Of a stretch of 64,000 nt of DNA, positions 11,132 through 23,569 are shown piece by piece. This stretch comes from Paenibacillus sp. JCM 18996 (GTDB taxonomy: Bacteria; Bacillota; Bacilli; Paenibacillales; NBRC-103111): positions 1 through 64,000 of the forward strand of contig BBFE01000002.1 in the NCBI GenBank assembly GCA_001313085.1, read 5' to 3'. Under the pieces are notes generated by a model. The model did no database searches and was not told the DNA's origin. It saw only the letters and a list, made by a program, of their open reading frames with translations. A program made the position numbers and the translations under genes. How positions within the stretch are numbered: position 1 is the first letter of the stretch; each line of letters begins with the position of its first letter.

Positions 11132-11519
11132 CTATCACCATCCCGCCGCGCGGGTCGTTTTTTGAGCTGTTGATTTACGGCTGACCGAAGTTCGTCGATA
11201 TCGAACGGTTTCGTAAAATGGGATATGCCCCCAAGTCCGTCGCTTCTTTGATCATATCGAGTTCTCCGTATGCGGTCATCATTATCACTTTGATCGAAGG
11301 ATCTATACTTTTGACGTGCTTTAAAATATCCAATCCGTCCATTCCGGGAATTTTCATATCCAGCAGCACCAGGTCCGGAGACACTTGTTTGACGATCTCC
11401 AGCGCGAGCTTGCCGTTAGAGGCTTCGTAAGTTTCATACCCCTCGCTGTTAAAAAACCTCCATAAGGAGCACGCGGATTCCATTCTGGTCATCAACAATC
11501 AGCAGTTTTTTTTCTTCAC
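11124..11519 (-). CDS. spo0F: Sporulation phosphorelay response regulator Spo0F
   Basis: Single-domain receiver that takes phosphate from sporulation kinases and passes it to Spo0B. Acidic pocket [14 protein letters not shown], phosphoacceptor Asp in [13 protein letters not shown], switch Thr in MMTAYGE, conserved Lys in [10 protein letters not shown]. No output domain, about 130 residues. Starts at GTG 11519 behind GGGAGG. Breaks: the T8 run near 11506-11513, T6 near 11450-11455, a base near 11225 and probably T6 at 11158-11163. The C-terminal end depends on that last correction ([13 protein letters not shown]). Confidence 0.93.
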
Positions 11520-11622
11520 CGTAATCCTCCCGAATACCGTACTTTTTTTATTTCATGTGTTGGTAGTAGTTCGATGTTTTTTCGGGATTTTCCTGCAAGA
11601 AATTTTAAAATTAACAATTTTT

Positions 11623-13246
<1,624 letters not shown>

Positions 13247-13322
13247 ATGTAACTCCCCTCTTAGTATAAACCTGGTTTGTTTAGCTTGTACGGGAACCTT
13301 CAAAACTACCCTGAAAAAAACA

Positions 13323-13428
13323 AAAAAAAGTGACACCCGCAGGACACGGGGCACTTTGATTTCAATAAATATTTACATGGTTTCAATAGCCCATGCAATA
13401 GTTTACTCTGTAGGCATCGTGCTGTCAA
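13323..13428 (-). promoter_or_regulatory. pyrG promoter, GGGC start and attenuator
   Basis: On the minus strand: -35 TTGACA (13423-13428), 17 bp, -10 TAAACT (13400-13405), then CATGGGC with the first G at 13392, 7 bp after the -10. About 35 nt on is a hairpin AAAGTGCCCCG / CGGGTGTCACTTT followed by T (13323-13357). In B. subtilis pyrG, low CTP makes RNA polymerase add extra G at a GGGC start; the G-rich 5' end then pairs with the C-rich terminator arm. All three parts are visible here. Regulation itself is inferred. Confidence 0.8.
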
Positions 13429-13446
13429 CCTTTTGATGGAATTGTT

Positions 13447-14046
13447 TTATTTCTTCTCGTCGTCGTCCAAATCTTCATCGTCGTAATCGTCGTCGCCTTC
13501 GGAATCCTTGTCATCATCGTCTCCCAAACCGTCAACTTCTTCATCGATTTCGGACGCTTCGATTGCCTCTTCCTCGATATCTTCCTCTTCGAAGAATTCG
13601 TCATCCTCCGTATCCGTATCCGCATCGTCCTCGGCATCCTCATCCCGGGGCTTGTCGAACGTATCATAATCCTCTTCGCTGAACGTGTCCTCTTCTTCGG
13701 AGAAGATATCCTCGTCCAGATCGTCGTCTTCGTCATTAATAATGCGCGGACGCTTGGCGTTGCCGACGGTGTCGTCGGATTTCTCCACGGGATACCAGCG
13801 CTTCAAGCCCCAAAGGTTGGAGCCTACGCACGCGAAACGGCCGTCAATATTGATTTCAGTATATAGTTGAGCAATCACCTGCATGACTTCTTGGTCCGAA
13901 AGGCCTTTGATTTTGGCGATCTCATTCATCAAATCACGGTAGTAGAATGGCGTGTTCGCTGATTTCAACAGCTCGAAGGCCAGGTCCACCATCGGCATTT
14001 CTTTGGCCTGCTCTGCTGATATTTTAAGTGCGTATTCGGAACTCAT
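13447..14046 (-). CDS. rpoE: RNA polymerase delta subunit
   Basis: Delta factor of Firmicute RNA polymerase, which increases recycling and weakens open complexes. Intact, about 199 residues from the ATG at 14046 (MSSEYALKISAEQAKEMPMV). N-terminal HARE-type winged fold (FELLKSANTPFYYRDLMNEI, NIDGRFACVGSNLWGLKRW), then a C-terminal half almost entirely of D and E. The upstream ATG at 14079 is open in frame; the 14046 start fits the family better. It ends just before the pyrG promoter. Confidence 0.93.
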   Translation of the reverse strand: MSSEYALKISAEQAKEMPMVDLAFELLKSANTPFYYRDLMNEIAKIKGLSDQEVMQVIAQLYTEINIDGRFACVGSNLWGLKRWYPVEKSDDTVGNAKRPRIINDEDDDLDEDIFSEEEDTFSEEDYDTFDKPRDEDAEDDADTDTEDDEFFEEEDIEEEAIEASEIDEEVDGLGDDDDKDSEGDDDYDDEDLDDDEKK

Positions 14047-14428
14047 AAGATCTCGGCACATCCCTTCGGACATTTTCATACATAATGTATATTTTATACC
14101 ATATCCAGTATCTCCAAGTAAAACCTATTTTAAATAAAAAAAGCAAGAATCGTCCGAGCCCCGGAATCCAATCCCAAAGTTGCGCCAACAGAAAATAAGC
14201 GAAGGAAGCTTCCTCCGCTTTCGACTGTATCCACTTTGGCGATCACTCGCCACCTCGTGGGAGCAAGAGCTAACAAGTAACTCTCTATTTATCGTATGTT
14301 GGAGAACGCCGAATGACACGAATCGCAACCCATTTATTTGGAAAAAAGGCTCCCTACTCAATCCATCTTTCGGCCCCCTACATATGATAACTCCAAGATA
14401 ATCCAACTGTACTGGGGGAGATGAACAG

Positions 14429-15633
14429 TTGAACTCGGCGAAATTTCTGCAATACCTCCAACAACAAGTAGAATACGGACGCAAAAAAGCCGGCAGGCCA
14501 TACGATTATCCGTTTTAAATGCCCAAGAGAGTATGCCGAGTGCATAAAGCACTGGAAACTCCTGGGAACTGCGCGAACGTCTCTTCCCTCTATCAGGCAA
14601 ATAGGACTAATTCGGGCCATTGCCTGCTCTATTGTGCCATCGGAACGGCTTCTCTCATTTCCTTTTATCGAGTCGGCGGAAGAAGATGCAAGAATACAGC
14701 TCCATAAAGCGAAATTATCGCTGCCTGATCAATCGGACGGCAAGGTTACGCCGGAAAGGACTCAGCAGGTGCCCTGGGGAGTGAAGCAAATAAAGGCGCC
14801 CCAGGCGTGGAAAACGACGATGGGCAGCCGGATCAAGGTGGGGGTGGTCGATACCGGGATCGACTACAGCCATCCGGACCTCCGGGGTGCGATAGGCAAA
14901 GGGATCAATTTTATAAACCGAAGCCTTCTCCCCTACGACGACAACGGGCACGGAACGCACATCGCGGGGACGATAGCGGCTTACAGCTCCGCGAGCGGAA
15001 TTATCGGAGTCGCGCCGAGAGCCGTGATCCATCCGGTGAAAGCTTTTGACGCTCACGGTTCGGCGTATGTGTCCGATATCATCGAGGGCATCGATTGGTG
15101 TGTGCAGAATGGCGTGAACATCATCAACATGAGCTTCGGCATGAAAACCTACAGCAATCTTCTCGATATCGCCGTAACCAGCGCTTACCAGTCCGGCGCT
15201 GTCATTATCGCTTCTTCCGGGAATGACAGCATGAAAGGCAGCGTGGACTATCCCGCCCGTTTGCCGAAGGTCATCTCTGTCGGAGCCATCACCAGGAACA
15301 GTAAAATAGCCCCTTTCAGCAACAGAGGCAGACGAATCGATATTTATGCACCCGGCGAAAAAAAATCCTCTCCACCTGGCTGGGCGGGAGGTACAACGAG
15401 CTTAGCGGCACTTCCATGGCCACATCCCATGTGTCAGGGGTCGTGGCGCTTATGCTGGCCGTGAAACCTGGCTGAAGCCGTTTAAGATCAAGCAAATCCT
15501 AATGAAAACAGCCACCCCCCTGATCAAAGGCCGCGTCAAGGGACCAGGAGGCATTCATGCCAAACGCGCGGTGAACGCGGTGTCCGGCTCGGGCTCTGTA
15601 TCGGGCTTCGGCTCCCGCACCCGCTCCGGTTAG
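14429..15633 (+). CDS. Subtilisin-like serine protease (S8)
   Basis: Plus-strand gene in a minus-strand block. Catalytic Asp in VGVVDTGIDYSHPDL, His in NGHGTHIAGT, oxyanion Asn in IIASSGND, Ser in ELSGTSMATSHVSG. A prodomain-like N-terminus of about 120 residues (LNSAKFLQYLQQQVEYGRKK...) has no signal peptide, so the enzyme may stay in the cell or leave by another route. I start it at TTG 14429, since GGGGGAG lies just upstream. Breaks: A6 near 14484, A7 near 15360, and a missing G in KPGLKPF near 15471. The C-terminus is S/G/R-rich. About 400 residues. Confidence 0.87.
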
Positions 15634-15694
15634 GGCGGCAAGCTTTAATTAGCACGCCCCGCATGGCGTACAGGCACCGTCCAGGGCGCGCGTT

Positions 15695-17370
15695 CTACAT
15701 ACGGTCCGGAGCCGATACGCCGACGAGGCGCAGAACGCCCGCGATTACGACGCGCACGGCATCCAGCAGAGCCAGGCGGGCAAGCATCGCCTTCTCGTCT
15801 TCTATGATGACCCGTTCCGCCTTGTAATAGCTGTGGAATTGTCCCGCCAGCTCATACACATAGCGGATCAAACGGTGCGGAGCGTATTGTTCCGCGGCGA
15901 CAGCCACCTCTTCCGGCAGTTCGCCCAGCTTACGCAGCAGATCGAACTCCGCTTCCGACTGCAAGGCGGACAGATCCACGCCGGGGACATCCGGCAGAGT
16001 GATTCCCTGTTCTTCCGCCTGGCGGAAGATGCTGCAAATCCGGGCATGGGCGTATTGGACATAGAACACCGGATTCTCGTTGGACTTGGAAATTGCCAGG
16101 TCCATATCGAAGTCCAGGTGAGAGTCCATCGAGCGCATCGTGAAGAAATAACGGATGGCGTCGACACCGACCTCATCCATTAAGTCCTCCATCGTTACGG
16201 CTTTGCCGGTCCGTTTGGACATCTTGACCTTCTCGCCGTCCTGGAACAGGCTCACCATCTGGGCGATGAGCACCGTCAATTTGTCCGCGTCATAGCCCAG
16301 CGCCGACATAGCCGCTTTCATCCGCGGAATATATCCGTGATGGTCGGCTCCCCAAATATTGATCATTTGGTCGTAGCCGCGCTCGTATTTATTTTTTGTG
16401 GTAAGCGATATCCGGCGTCAGATAGGTGAAGCTGCCGTCGTTTTTGATCAGAACTCGGTCTTTGTCGTCCCCGTAATCGGTGGTGCGCAGCCAAACGGCT
16501 CCGTCGACTTCGAAGATTTGCCCTCTTTCTTTTAGCAGCTGCAGAATCTCTCCGGTCTTGTCCTGCTCATAAAGCGAGGTTTCGCTGAACCACTCGTCAA
16601 ACCTTACACCGAACCGAGCCAGGTCTCTTTTGATTTTATCGAGTTCTTTTTTGCAAGCCGTACTGCCTGAAGAAGGAAATCCTTTCTTCCACCGGCATCG
16701 AAAGCAAGCGGTCTCTCTGCTCTTTGATCAGCTCTTGGGCAAACCCTTTGATGTCTTCTCCGTGGTATCCGTCCTCCGGCATTTCCACTTCTTGGCCAAG
16801 TGCCTGGAGATAGCGGGCTTCGATCGATTTGGCCAGATTCAGCACCTGGTTTCCGGCATCGTTGATATAGTATTCTCTTGTCACATCGTAGCCGGCAAAA
16901 GAAAGCACGTTGCACAAAGCGTCGCCTACAGCCGCCCCGCGGGCGTGCCCTAAATGAAGCGAGCCTGTAGGATTGGCGCTGACGAACTCCACCTGGACCT
17001 TCCTGCCATCCCCCAGCGAAACCCGCCCGTAGTCTTCCCCTTGCGCCGCCACTTCGCCGATTACGTCGTACAGGTAGGATTTATCCACCGTGAAGTTGAT
17101 AAAGCCGGGACCCGCTACCTCAATATTCGTAATGCGCGCCGATTCACGGTCGATGGCAGCAACCAGCTGCTCGGCGAGCTGTCTCGGATTTTTCTTGGCG
17201 ATTCTGGTCAGCTGCATGGCAATGTTGGTGGCAAAATCACCGTGCTGCCTCTCCTTGGGAACCTCCAGAATAATTTCCGGCAACTGGTCTTCTTCCACTA
17301 TACCCGCTTTTATAACTGCTTCGGCTATGGCCGACTTGACCTTCTCTTTCATTTGCTCCAATACACTCAT
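15695..17370 (-). CDS. argS: Arginyl-tRNA synthetase
   Basis: Charges tRNA-Arg; class I synthetase. The N-terminal add-1 domain ([19 protein letters not shown]) is followed by [14 protein letters not shown] (HIGH motif), then [11 protein letters not shown] (KMSKS variant) and the anticodon-binding helical domain ending SAPDRM. About 558 residues. Breaks at T6 near 16648 and T6 near 16392; between them the reading [20 protein letters not shown] is clear. Its ATG overlaps the ywiB stop by 4 bp (ATGA), so the two are translationally coupled. Confidence 0.96.
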
Positions 17371-17789
17371 TCCGGGTGAGCCTCCTGAATAGTTAAAGTT
17401 AACGAATACAATCCCGCATCCTCTCCGCTGACGGTGAGCCGGTATGTCCAGCGCACCGTTCCCAAGCCTTCCGACAATTGAAAATGCAGCTGATCTGTCC
17501 GGGTTTTAATCTCTAATGTGCCGTGTGCTGTCGCGTATGGACTGACATGCTCCTCGCCTGCAGTGAACATCTGTTCTGAAGCTACATCCCCATGCCGGAT
17601 AATCCGCACGGAGCGGGGATCCAAACGGAGCGTTGTCATCGTTCGGCCCATTTCCGGGTCCGGTTCGGCATATCTCACATAGTAATGGTCGCCTTTGGAG
17701 TACAGCTCACCGTCCACATTCTGGACGATCTTTTGCTGGGCGGACTCACTCTCGATGCGCACGCGCACTTGTTTCTTGTCGACGCTCAT
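17367..17789 (-). CDS. ywiB: YwiB family beta-barrel protein (DUF1934)
   Basis: Intact, 140 residues. DUF1934 proteins are small calycin-like barrels of unknown role, commonly upstream of argS in Bacillales. Visible features: [14 protein letters not shown] and an ordered series of beta-type strands ([35 protein letters not shown]). Its stop overlaps the argS start, which points to co-expression. No catalytic motif is apparent. Confidence 0.88.
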   Translation of the reverse strand: MSVDKKQVRVRIESESAQQKIVQNVDGELYSKGDHYYVRYAEPDPEMGRTMTTLRLDPRSVRIIRHGDVASEQMFTAGEEHVSPYATAHGTLEIKTRTDQLHFQLSEGLGTVRWTYRLTVSGEDAGLYSLTLTIQEAHPE

Positions 17790-18013
17790 TGTGGTGCTCC
17801 TGACATTTTTTTGCCCCAGATGGACCTATACAATTGGGACAATGAATTTAGCTTCTAGTGTATAGTATCCTCGGTTCAAATTCAATGAGGAGCTCGATGT
17901 GGGCTCCTGTGTGAGGGGATTGGCGGGATTTTCCGCTATTTAATGTGAAATGAGGATTATTAGGCTCTTTACCTGATATTGTCGATTTGCTGGGAGCACA
18001 TCTTTGGTTGCCG

Positions 18014-18047
18014 GGTAGACAGGTAGACAGGTAGACAGGTAGGCAGG
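18014..18047. repeat. Octamer tandem repeat GGTAGACA
   Basis: Three exact copies of GGTAGACA (18014-18037) followed by GGTAGGCA (18038-18045). Confidence 0.85.
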
Positions 18048-18203
18048 TCCATACTGAATTCTTATCGTTATTTTCATGCATGGAACGAGGCTAGTGTCTT
18101 AAGCGGGAATAATCTGGCCCTAAAGCACTATTCAAAAAGCCCCCGCCCCGCTATACGCTGGGCAAGGACTCTTCGTAAGCGTTTTGTCGCGCACGTTATT
18201 CTC

Positions 18204-18304
18204 GTTAGCAATGAGATAAAGCTTTAGTTCACACAAGTATCTTGGCTATCGTAACAAAATTAGCGTACAGCTCATGTTAGCAATCATGTAAAGCTATAGT
18301 TCAC
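18204..18304. repeat. Pair of 29-bp direct repeats
   Basis: Copies at 18204-18232 and 18276-18304 match at 25 of 29 positions (GTTAGCAAT ... AAAGCTWTAGTTCAC). In each, the conserved GTTAGCAAT is flanked by a short complementary stem, CTC/GAG in the first and CATG/CATG in the second. Confidence 0.65.
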
Positions 18305-18320
18305 GCTAGAGCCATAGCTA

Positions 18321-18947
18321 TTAACCCTCCTGCACGGCAGCGGTAAACCGTTTCGCCCTCTCGGCAAGCTCTTCGAACTTCCCTTCGCGAATCAACCGCT
18401 GGTCCAGCAGCTGCCGCCCAAGCCGAACGCCGCCGCGCCGCACCGGGCAAATTCTCCAATGTTCTCCAGATTTACGCCCCCGGTTGCGATAAAAGGGATG
18501 CCGTTCAGAGGTGCGGCAATCTCTTGAATGTAGCGGGCGCCTACTGAGCCTGCCGGGAAGATTTTGACCGCCTTGGCTCCGGCCTTTACGGCATTGACGA
18601 TTTCCGTAGGCTCAGCACACCCGGCCATACATCAATCCCTTGGCCATAGCCGAAGTCAATGACCGATTCATCCAGATTCGGAGAAATGAGAAACTGCGCG
18701 CCTGCCGCGACAGCTTCCTTCGCCATACCGAGATCCAGCACCGTTCCTGCTCCGATCCACATGCGGCCGTCATACCGCTCGCGCCAGCGGCTGATGATGC
18801 CGAGCACATCGGGCGTGTTCATCGTTACCTCCAGAAGGCGGATACCGCTTCCCACAACGCCTCCGCTGCCGGCTCCGCAGATTCCGCAGGGATTCCGCGC
18901 ACGATCGCGATAATTTTATGATGCAGCAAGCTCTGCAGTCCGTTCAT
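18321..18947 (-). CDS. KDPG/KDPGal-type aldolase
   Basis: Class I aldolase that splits 2-keto-3-deoxy-6-phospho-sugar acids into pyruvate and glyceraldehyde 3-phosphate. Seen: IIAIVRG at the N-terminus, catalytic Glu in LLEVTMNTP, Schiff-base Lys in AVKIFPAG, phosphate site GGVNLENIG. About 209 residues. Breaks: near 18850, near 18628 (one A missing in DVMAGC) and near 18410. Last gene of the sugar-acid operon, 32 bp after the dehydratase, which suggests it acts on the galactonate-derived product (DgoA role). ATG 18947 is preceded by GGAGGTC. Confidence 0.9.
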
Positions 18948-18979
18948 CCTTGACCTCCTCGCAAATTTCAGGGACTATT

Positions 18980-20128
18980 CTACCATTCGGCAATCGTTCC
19001 ATCCTCTTGGCGCCAAATCGGATTCTTCCAATCATGCCCGATCAATGCCATTTCTCTCACCTTATCCTCGTTCACACGGATACCCAACCCAGGCAGCTTC
19101 AAATTTTTTCACAAAGCCGTCTTTATAGGCAAACACACCGGATCCTGCAAATAATCCAACAGATCGCTGCCCTGGTTGTAATGGATGCCCAAGCTCTGCT
19201 CCTGAATAAATGCATTCGGCGAGCAAATATCTACGTGCAGGCAGGAAGCGAGAGCAATGGGCCCCAGCGGACAGTGCGGAGCGAGCGCCACGTCATAAGC
19301 CTCCGCCATAGCGGCGATTTTGCGGGTTTCCATAATGCCGCCCGCATGAGACACATCAGGCTGAATGATATCCGCATATCCCTGGGCCAGCAGTTCCTTG
19401 AAGCCCCAGCGGGTGTACATTCTCTCTCCGACCGCGATCGGGCAGGAGGTATGGCGCGCTATTTCTGCCAGCGCTTCATTATTCTCGGGCAGTACAGGTT
19501 CTTCGATAAACATCGGCCGGTAGGCTCCAGCTCTTTGACCAAAATTTTGGCCATCGATTTATGTACGCGCCCATGGAAATCGATGCCGATTCCAACTTCT
19601 TTTCCCACAGCTTCCCGTACGGCGGCAATTCTGGCCGCCGCCTGCTCGACTTTGGCGAAAGAGTCGATATAATGCATTTCCTCAGTCGCGTTCATTTTGA
19701 CGGCGGTGAAACCGGCCTCCACCTGGCGCAGCGCCGCTTCCCCCACCTCGCTCGGGCGGTCTCCGCCGATCCAGCAGTACACACGGGTCTTGTCCCGGCA
19801 GGCTCCGCCAGAAGATCATAGACCGGGGCATTGTAATACTTGCCCTTGATATCCCAAAGTGCCTGCTCTATGCCGGAAATGGCGCTCGTGAGGATCGGGC
19901 CGCCGCGGTAGAAGCCCCCGCGGTACATCGTCTGCCACAAATCTTCAATCCTCATCGGGTCTTGGCCGATCAGCATGCCGCTCATTTCCTTTACGGCAGC
20001 GGCAACCGTATCCGCTTTCCCTTCGACAACCGGTTCACCCCAACCCGAAATGCCTTCATCCGTTTCGATTTTGAGAAAAAAAGCCATCTCGGCGGCACTT
20101 TGAAAAGCTCCAGCTTCGTGATTTTCAT
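18980..20128 (-). CDS. dgoD: D-galactonate dehydratase (enolase superfamily)
   Basis: Removes water from D-galactonate to give 2-keto-3-deoxygalactonate. The sequence runs parallel to E. coli DgoD along its length: [19 protein letters not shown], the capping loop [14 protein letters not shown], metal ligands in DFHGRVH, EEPVL and GERMYTRW, catalytic His in [13 protein letters not shown]-terminus EDGTIAEW. About 382 residues. Breaks near 20090 (start region), 19809 (GGG read as GG), 19520 and 19107. Start ATG 20128 behind AAGGAGACG. Sits between the regulator and the aldolase genes. Confidence 0.93.
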
Positions 20129-20165
20129 ACGATCGTCTCCTTTACCTTCTACGGTATTGTATGGA

Positions 20166-21795
20166 TCATTGCCCGTTTCCGTCGCGATACTCTTGGGGGG
20201 TGACCCCGTAATGCCTTTTAAAAGCGTGATTGAAAGAGTGAGGCCGCTGATAACCTAGCTCAGCCGCAATTTCATAGACTTTCTCATGGCTGTTTTTTCA
20301 AAAGATAGGCCGCTTTGTCCATCCGGGCGCCCTGCACGTAATCGCTCAGATTCTCCCCGGTCTCCAGCTTGTAGACTTTGGATACATAGACCGGATGCAT
20401 ATAAACATGATCGGCTATGGCCTGCAGCGAAACATCCTCGGACAAATGACTGTCGACAAATTTCCGGATTTGGTTGATTATTGAAATCCTCGCGTTCTTG
20501 TTCTCGTGGGCCATGTCTCCTGTAATCTATTCAGCGTCCGGACCGACCATTCCCGCAGCTGGTTCACCGAGCGGAAAGCAGCACTTTCCATAAGCTTGTC
20601 GTAATCGGCGCCCAACAGCTCCGACAGCCTGCGGCCGTTTTTTATGAGCTATGGAGGCATAGGCCGAAGAAACGGAAAAAAAATACACTTCCAGCAGGTG
20701 CTCTTGGGATTCGGCCCATTTGCGCTCCAATTCCTCGAAAATGTGCTGAAGCTTGTCCGCTGCGCTGTCCCACCTTCCGGCCTCCAGCAAATGGATCAAG
20801 GCAGGCGTATCATATAAGCTGTGCAGCGACTGGATTTCGACCTTGAGCAAGTCGTCATCCACCCTGAGCAGAAACTCCTGCTCTCTGCCGATTCTTTTGC
20901 GGAAAGCGGAGACGGAGCTGTTGTAAAGAGCTGCGAGGTGATCGGGAAACATACCCCAGGAGCTGACGAGAATGGAAATTTTGCCTTTCAAAAAAGTTTT
21001 TTCACCGCCGTCTGCAGCTGCGAAGCCGCTCTTTCAAACGTCTGTGTTTGCTCCGGTGCAGAAGCCTGATCTCTGCCCTTTACGACAAAGACCAAGTAAT
21101 CATGGGCATCCTTCGTGTGCCAGAGCTCGAACCGTTCCCCGAAAATCTCCTCCACCATGTTCCCGATCGCATATTCCATCAAAGACAGGCTTTGAAAATC
21201 GTATTCGATAAAATGTTCCTCCAGACGGACGATCATGAGGGCAAACGCCTCCCCATTCAGCTTGGGAAGCTCCAGTATCTGCATTTTTTTCTTCCAAGGA
21301 CGCAGGAGATACCTTCTTACCCTGCAGAAGATCGCCAAGCAAGTTGCCTCTGAGCACGGGCAAATTTTCTTGTAATGCAAGATCCAGCCGCTGCCGGGAC
21401 ACCACCTCTTCCCACTCTTTTTTTTCAACTTATCGATCACTCTCTGTACGGTCTCCAGCAAATTTTTTCTCTGTGACCGGCTTAAGCAGATAATCCTCCG
21501 TCCGGTGCAGGATCGCTTCCTTGGCATATTGAAAGTCCGAATGACCCGACAAAATTATCGTCTTCGTCTTCTTCCACTTCCGGCTGATTTCCGCGATCAA
21601 TTCGAGCCCGGACATCCCCGGCATTTGAATATCGGTGATGACGATATCAACGGAAAACTGATTCAGCAGCGAAAGCGCTTCCGACGCGGAGTAGGCTTTA
21701 TGCACCTGTCCGATTCCCATCGACAGCCAAGGTACGGTAGCGGACAGCCTCTCCACCACATGAACCTCGTCATCGACGATAAGCAATTGATACAT
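20166..21795 (-). CDS. YesN-like response regulator (REC + AraC HTH)
   Basis: Two-component regulator. Receiver domain at residues 1-120: LLIVDDEVHVVERL, phosphoacceptor Asp in IVITDIQMPGMSG, Lys in YLLKPVTE. A helical middle domain follows, and a C-terminal AraC DNA-binding domain (VSLQAIADHVYMHPVYVSKV, then HSFNHAFKRHYGVTPQEYR). About 543 residues. At least four breaks, mostly in T/A runs near 20296, 20640, 20995, 21283 and 21425-21460. Its partner sensor is encoded 30 bp upstream; both lie inside the importer/galactonate operon and presumably control it. Confidence 0.9.
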
Positions 21796-21825
21796 CCCGC
21801 AACCTCCAAGTCGTAATGATGACTT

Positions 21826-23554
21826 CTAAACAGTCCGGTTCCAGGCAATGACCGCTTTGACCCCGCCCGTCGGCGATTGCTGAAAGCTAAGGCCCGAACC
21901 TTCGCCGAATTGGTAGTACAGCCGGTGGTGGACATTCCATGTGCCGCAGCCGATTTCGTCCGACATAGGCATTCCCAGCTGAAAATGCAGGTGTTTTATC
22001 TGCTCGGGCGTCATTCCGGCGCCGTTGTCCTCGACCATGATTTTGTTCAGCACGTTGTCTTGTCCACCGGTGATTTTGATGAGGCCGCCGGCGGCATTTT
22101 GCTCAATGCCATGAATAATGGCGTTCTCCACCAAAGGCTGCACAATCAATCGCGGTATGCGCAGCTCCATCATCTCCTCAGGCACGGAAACCTCGAATTC
22201 CAGCCGCTGCATCCGCAGGTTTTGAATCGATAAATAATGGCTGACCATCTTCAACTCCTCGCGGACCGTCACCCATTGATTCTCCACCCTTGTCGTATAA
22301 CGGTAAAATTCAGCCAGGTTCTGCGACATCTCCACGACGGAATCCCGGTCATCGAGCATGGCGGAGTTAATAATGAAAAAATAAAGAGTTGTACAAAAAA
22401 ATGCGGATTGATCTGGGACTGTAGCTGTTTGACCGTTGCTTCTCTCGAGCGGATTTTCTCGGCGTACACATTCTCGACCAGCTCCTGGATTCGTTCCGCC
22501 ATTTCATTGAACCGTGCAATCAAAAAAATCAAATTCATTGTTGGACCTGATCTCAATCCGGGCTGACAGGTCCCCGCGTTTAATCCGCTGTACGCTCCTT
22601 GTGAGCTTGCGGATCGGAATCTGCACATTGCGGTACAGCAGGAAGCAGGCCAGAACACCCGTAACAAGAAGCAGACCTGTCGAAAAAATAGAACAGATAG
22701 GAACTCGCAGTAATGGGAGCCAGAATGCTCTGCAGGGTACATAGTCAACGAGGTACCAACCCAGCCCCGCCGATTTTACGAAGCTTACGAGAAAGGACTG
22801 TCCCTCCATTGTAACTACCTTTTGCCCAGAATCAGGTAACGTCTCCTTGCGAAGAAGGGTTAGAAGCTCATTGATTCTTGGCTCTGACGTGCTGCTGTTG
22901 ACGATCGGCGCGTCCGTCTGGTGAAACAGGAAAGGATCGCTGTGCTTGTCGTTCTTGTAAACATCCAGCAGATCGACGATATTCTGGCCGGAAAAGCCGA
23001 CTTGAAAAACCGCAGTGGCCTGATCTTTCGAGTTCACGGCAGCCGGCTCGGTGATTTCCCTCAGAAAGTAGCTCCGGGTCTTTCCGTTATGGCGTACCGC
23101 CTCATATGTCCAAGTATTGCGGATAGCGCCCTTGGTCAGCGCCTGATCGCCGCTTTGGAAAATATTCGACGATAGAATCTGCTGCTCTTTAGGAAACACG
23201 ATGGCGAGATCGTTCGCCCATCCGCTGGACACGCTCTGCAGGCTTAATTTTTTCGGTGATGCGAGATTGCGCTTTCAAAACGTCGTACTGCGGCTGCTCC
23301 CTTTTATCAATGAATTCCCTGATATAAGGATCGCTGCTCAGAATAACCGGCGCCATCGACAGCTGATCCATATTGGAATCCAACTGGTGAAGAAAGAAAG
23401 ACAGCTGGTTCAAGTTCGACGTCTGCAGCTGCTCTTGCACTACACGTTTGCTGATGTGATTGGAGAAACTGTACAGAAGAAGCACGGGAATAAGAAGAAG
23501 GATGACCAGAATCATCATTTTGCTGAAAATATTGAGTTTTCCGGCCATGCTCAT
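21826..23554 (-). CDS. YesM-like sensor histidine kinase
   Basis: Membrane sensor of the His_kinase (PF06580) family. An N-terminal TM helix (MMILVILLLIPVLLLYSF), an extracytoplasmic sensor of about 250 residues, a second TM (FSTGLLLVTGVLACFLLY), HAMP (IPIRKLTRSVQRIKRGDLSA), the phosphoacceptor region with QSQINPHF, and HATPase blocks PLVENAIIHGIE and DNGAGM. About 576 residues. Breaks near 23245, 22690, 22520 and 22395, mainly A/T runs. Encoded after two permease genes, so it probably senses the transported sugar acid. Confidence 0.9.
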
Positions 23555-23569
23555 GCTTCCTCTCCGCCT

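Larger units (their letters stand above)
17790..18320. other. Intergenic region with short repeats
   Basis: About 530 bp with no convincing gene. It holds an octamer tandem repeat and a pair of 29-bp direct repeats (separate entries). Short open frames across it lack start signals and family features. Confidence 0.6.

Noticed and set aside
14125..14484. Minus-strand 119-codon frame opposite the protease start
   Set aside because: No conserved motif or ribosome site, and it overlaps the protease N-terminus, which is better supported.
17848..18081. Minus-strand 77-codon frame
   Set aside because: Made mostly of the translated tandem repeat, no ribosome site, no family features.
18014..18304. 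CRISPR array
   Set aside because: Octamers are contiguous with no spacers, and the 29-bp repeats number only two; no cas genes in the window.
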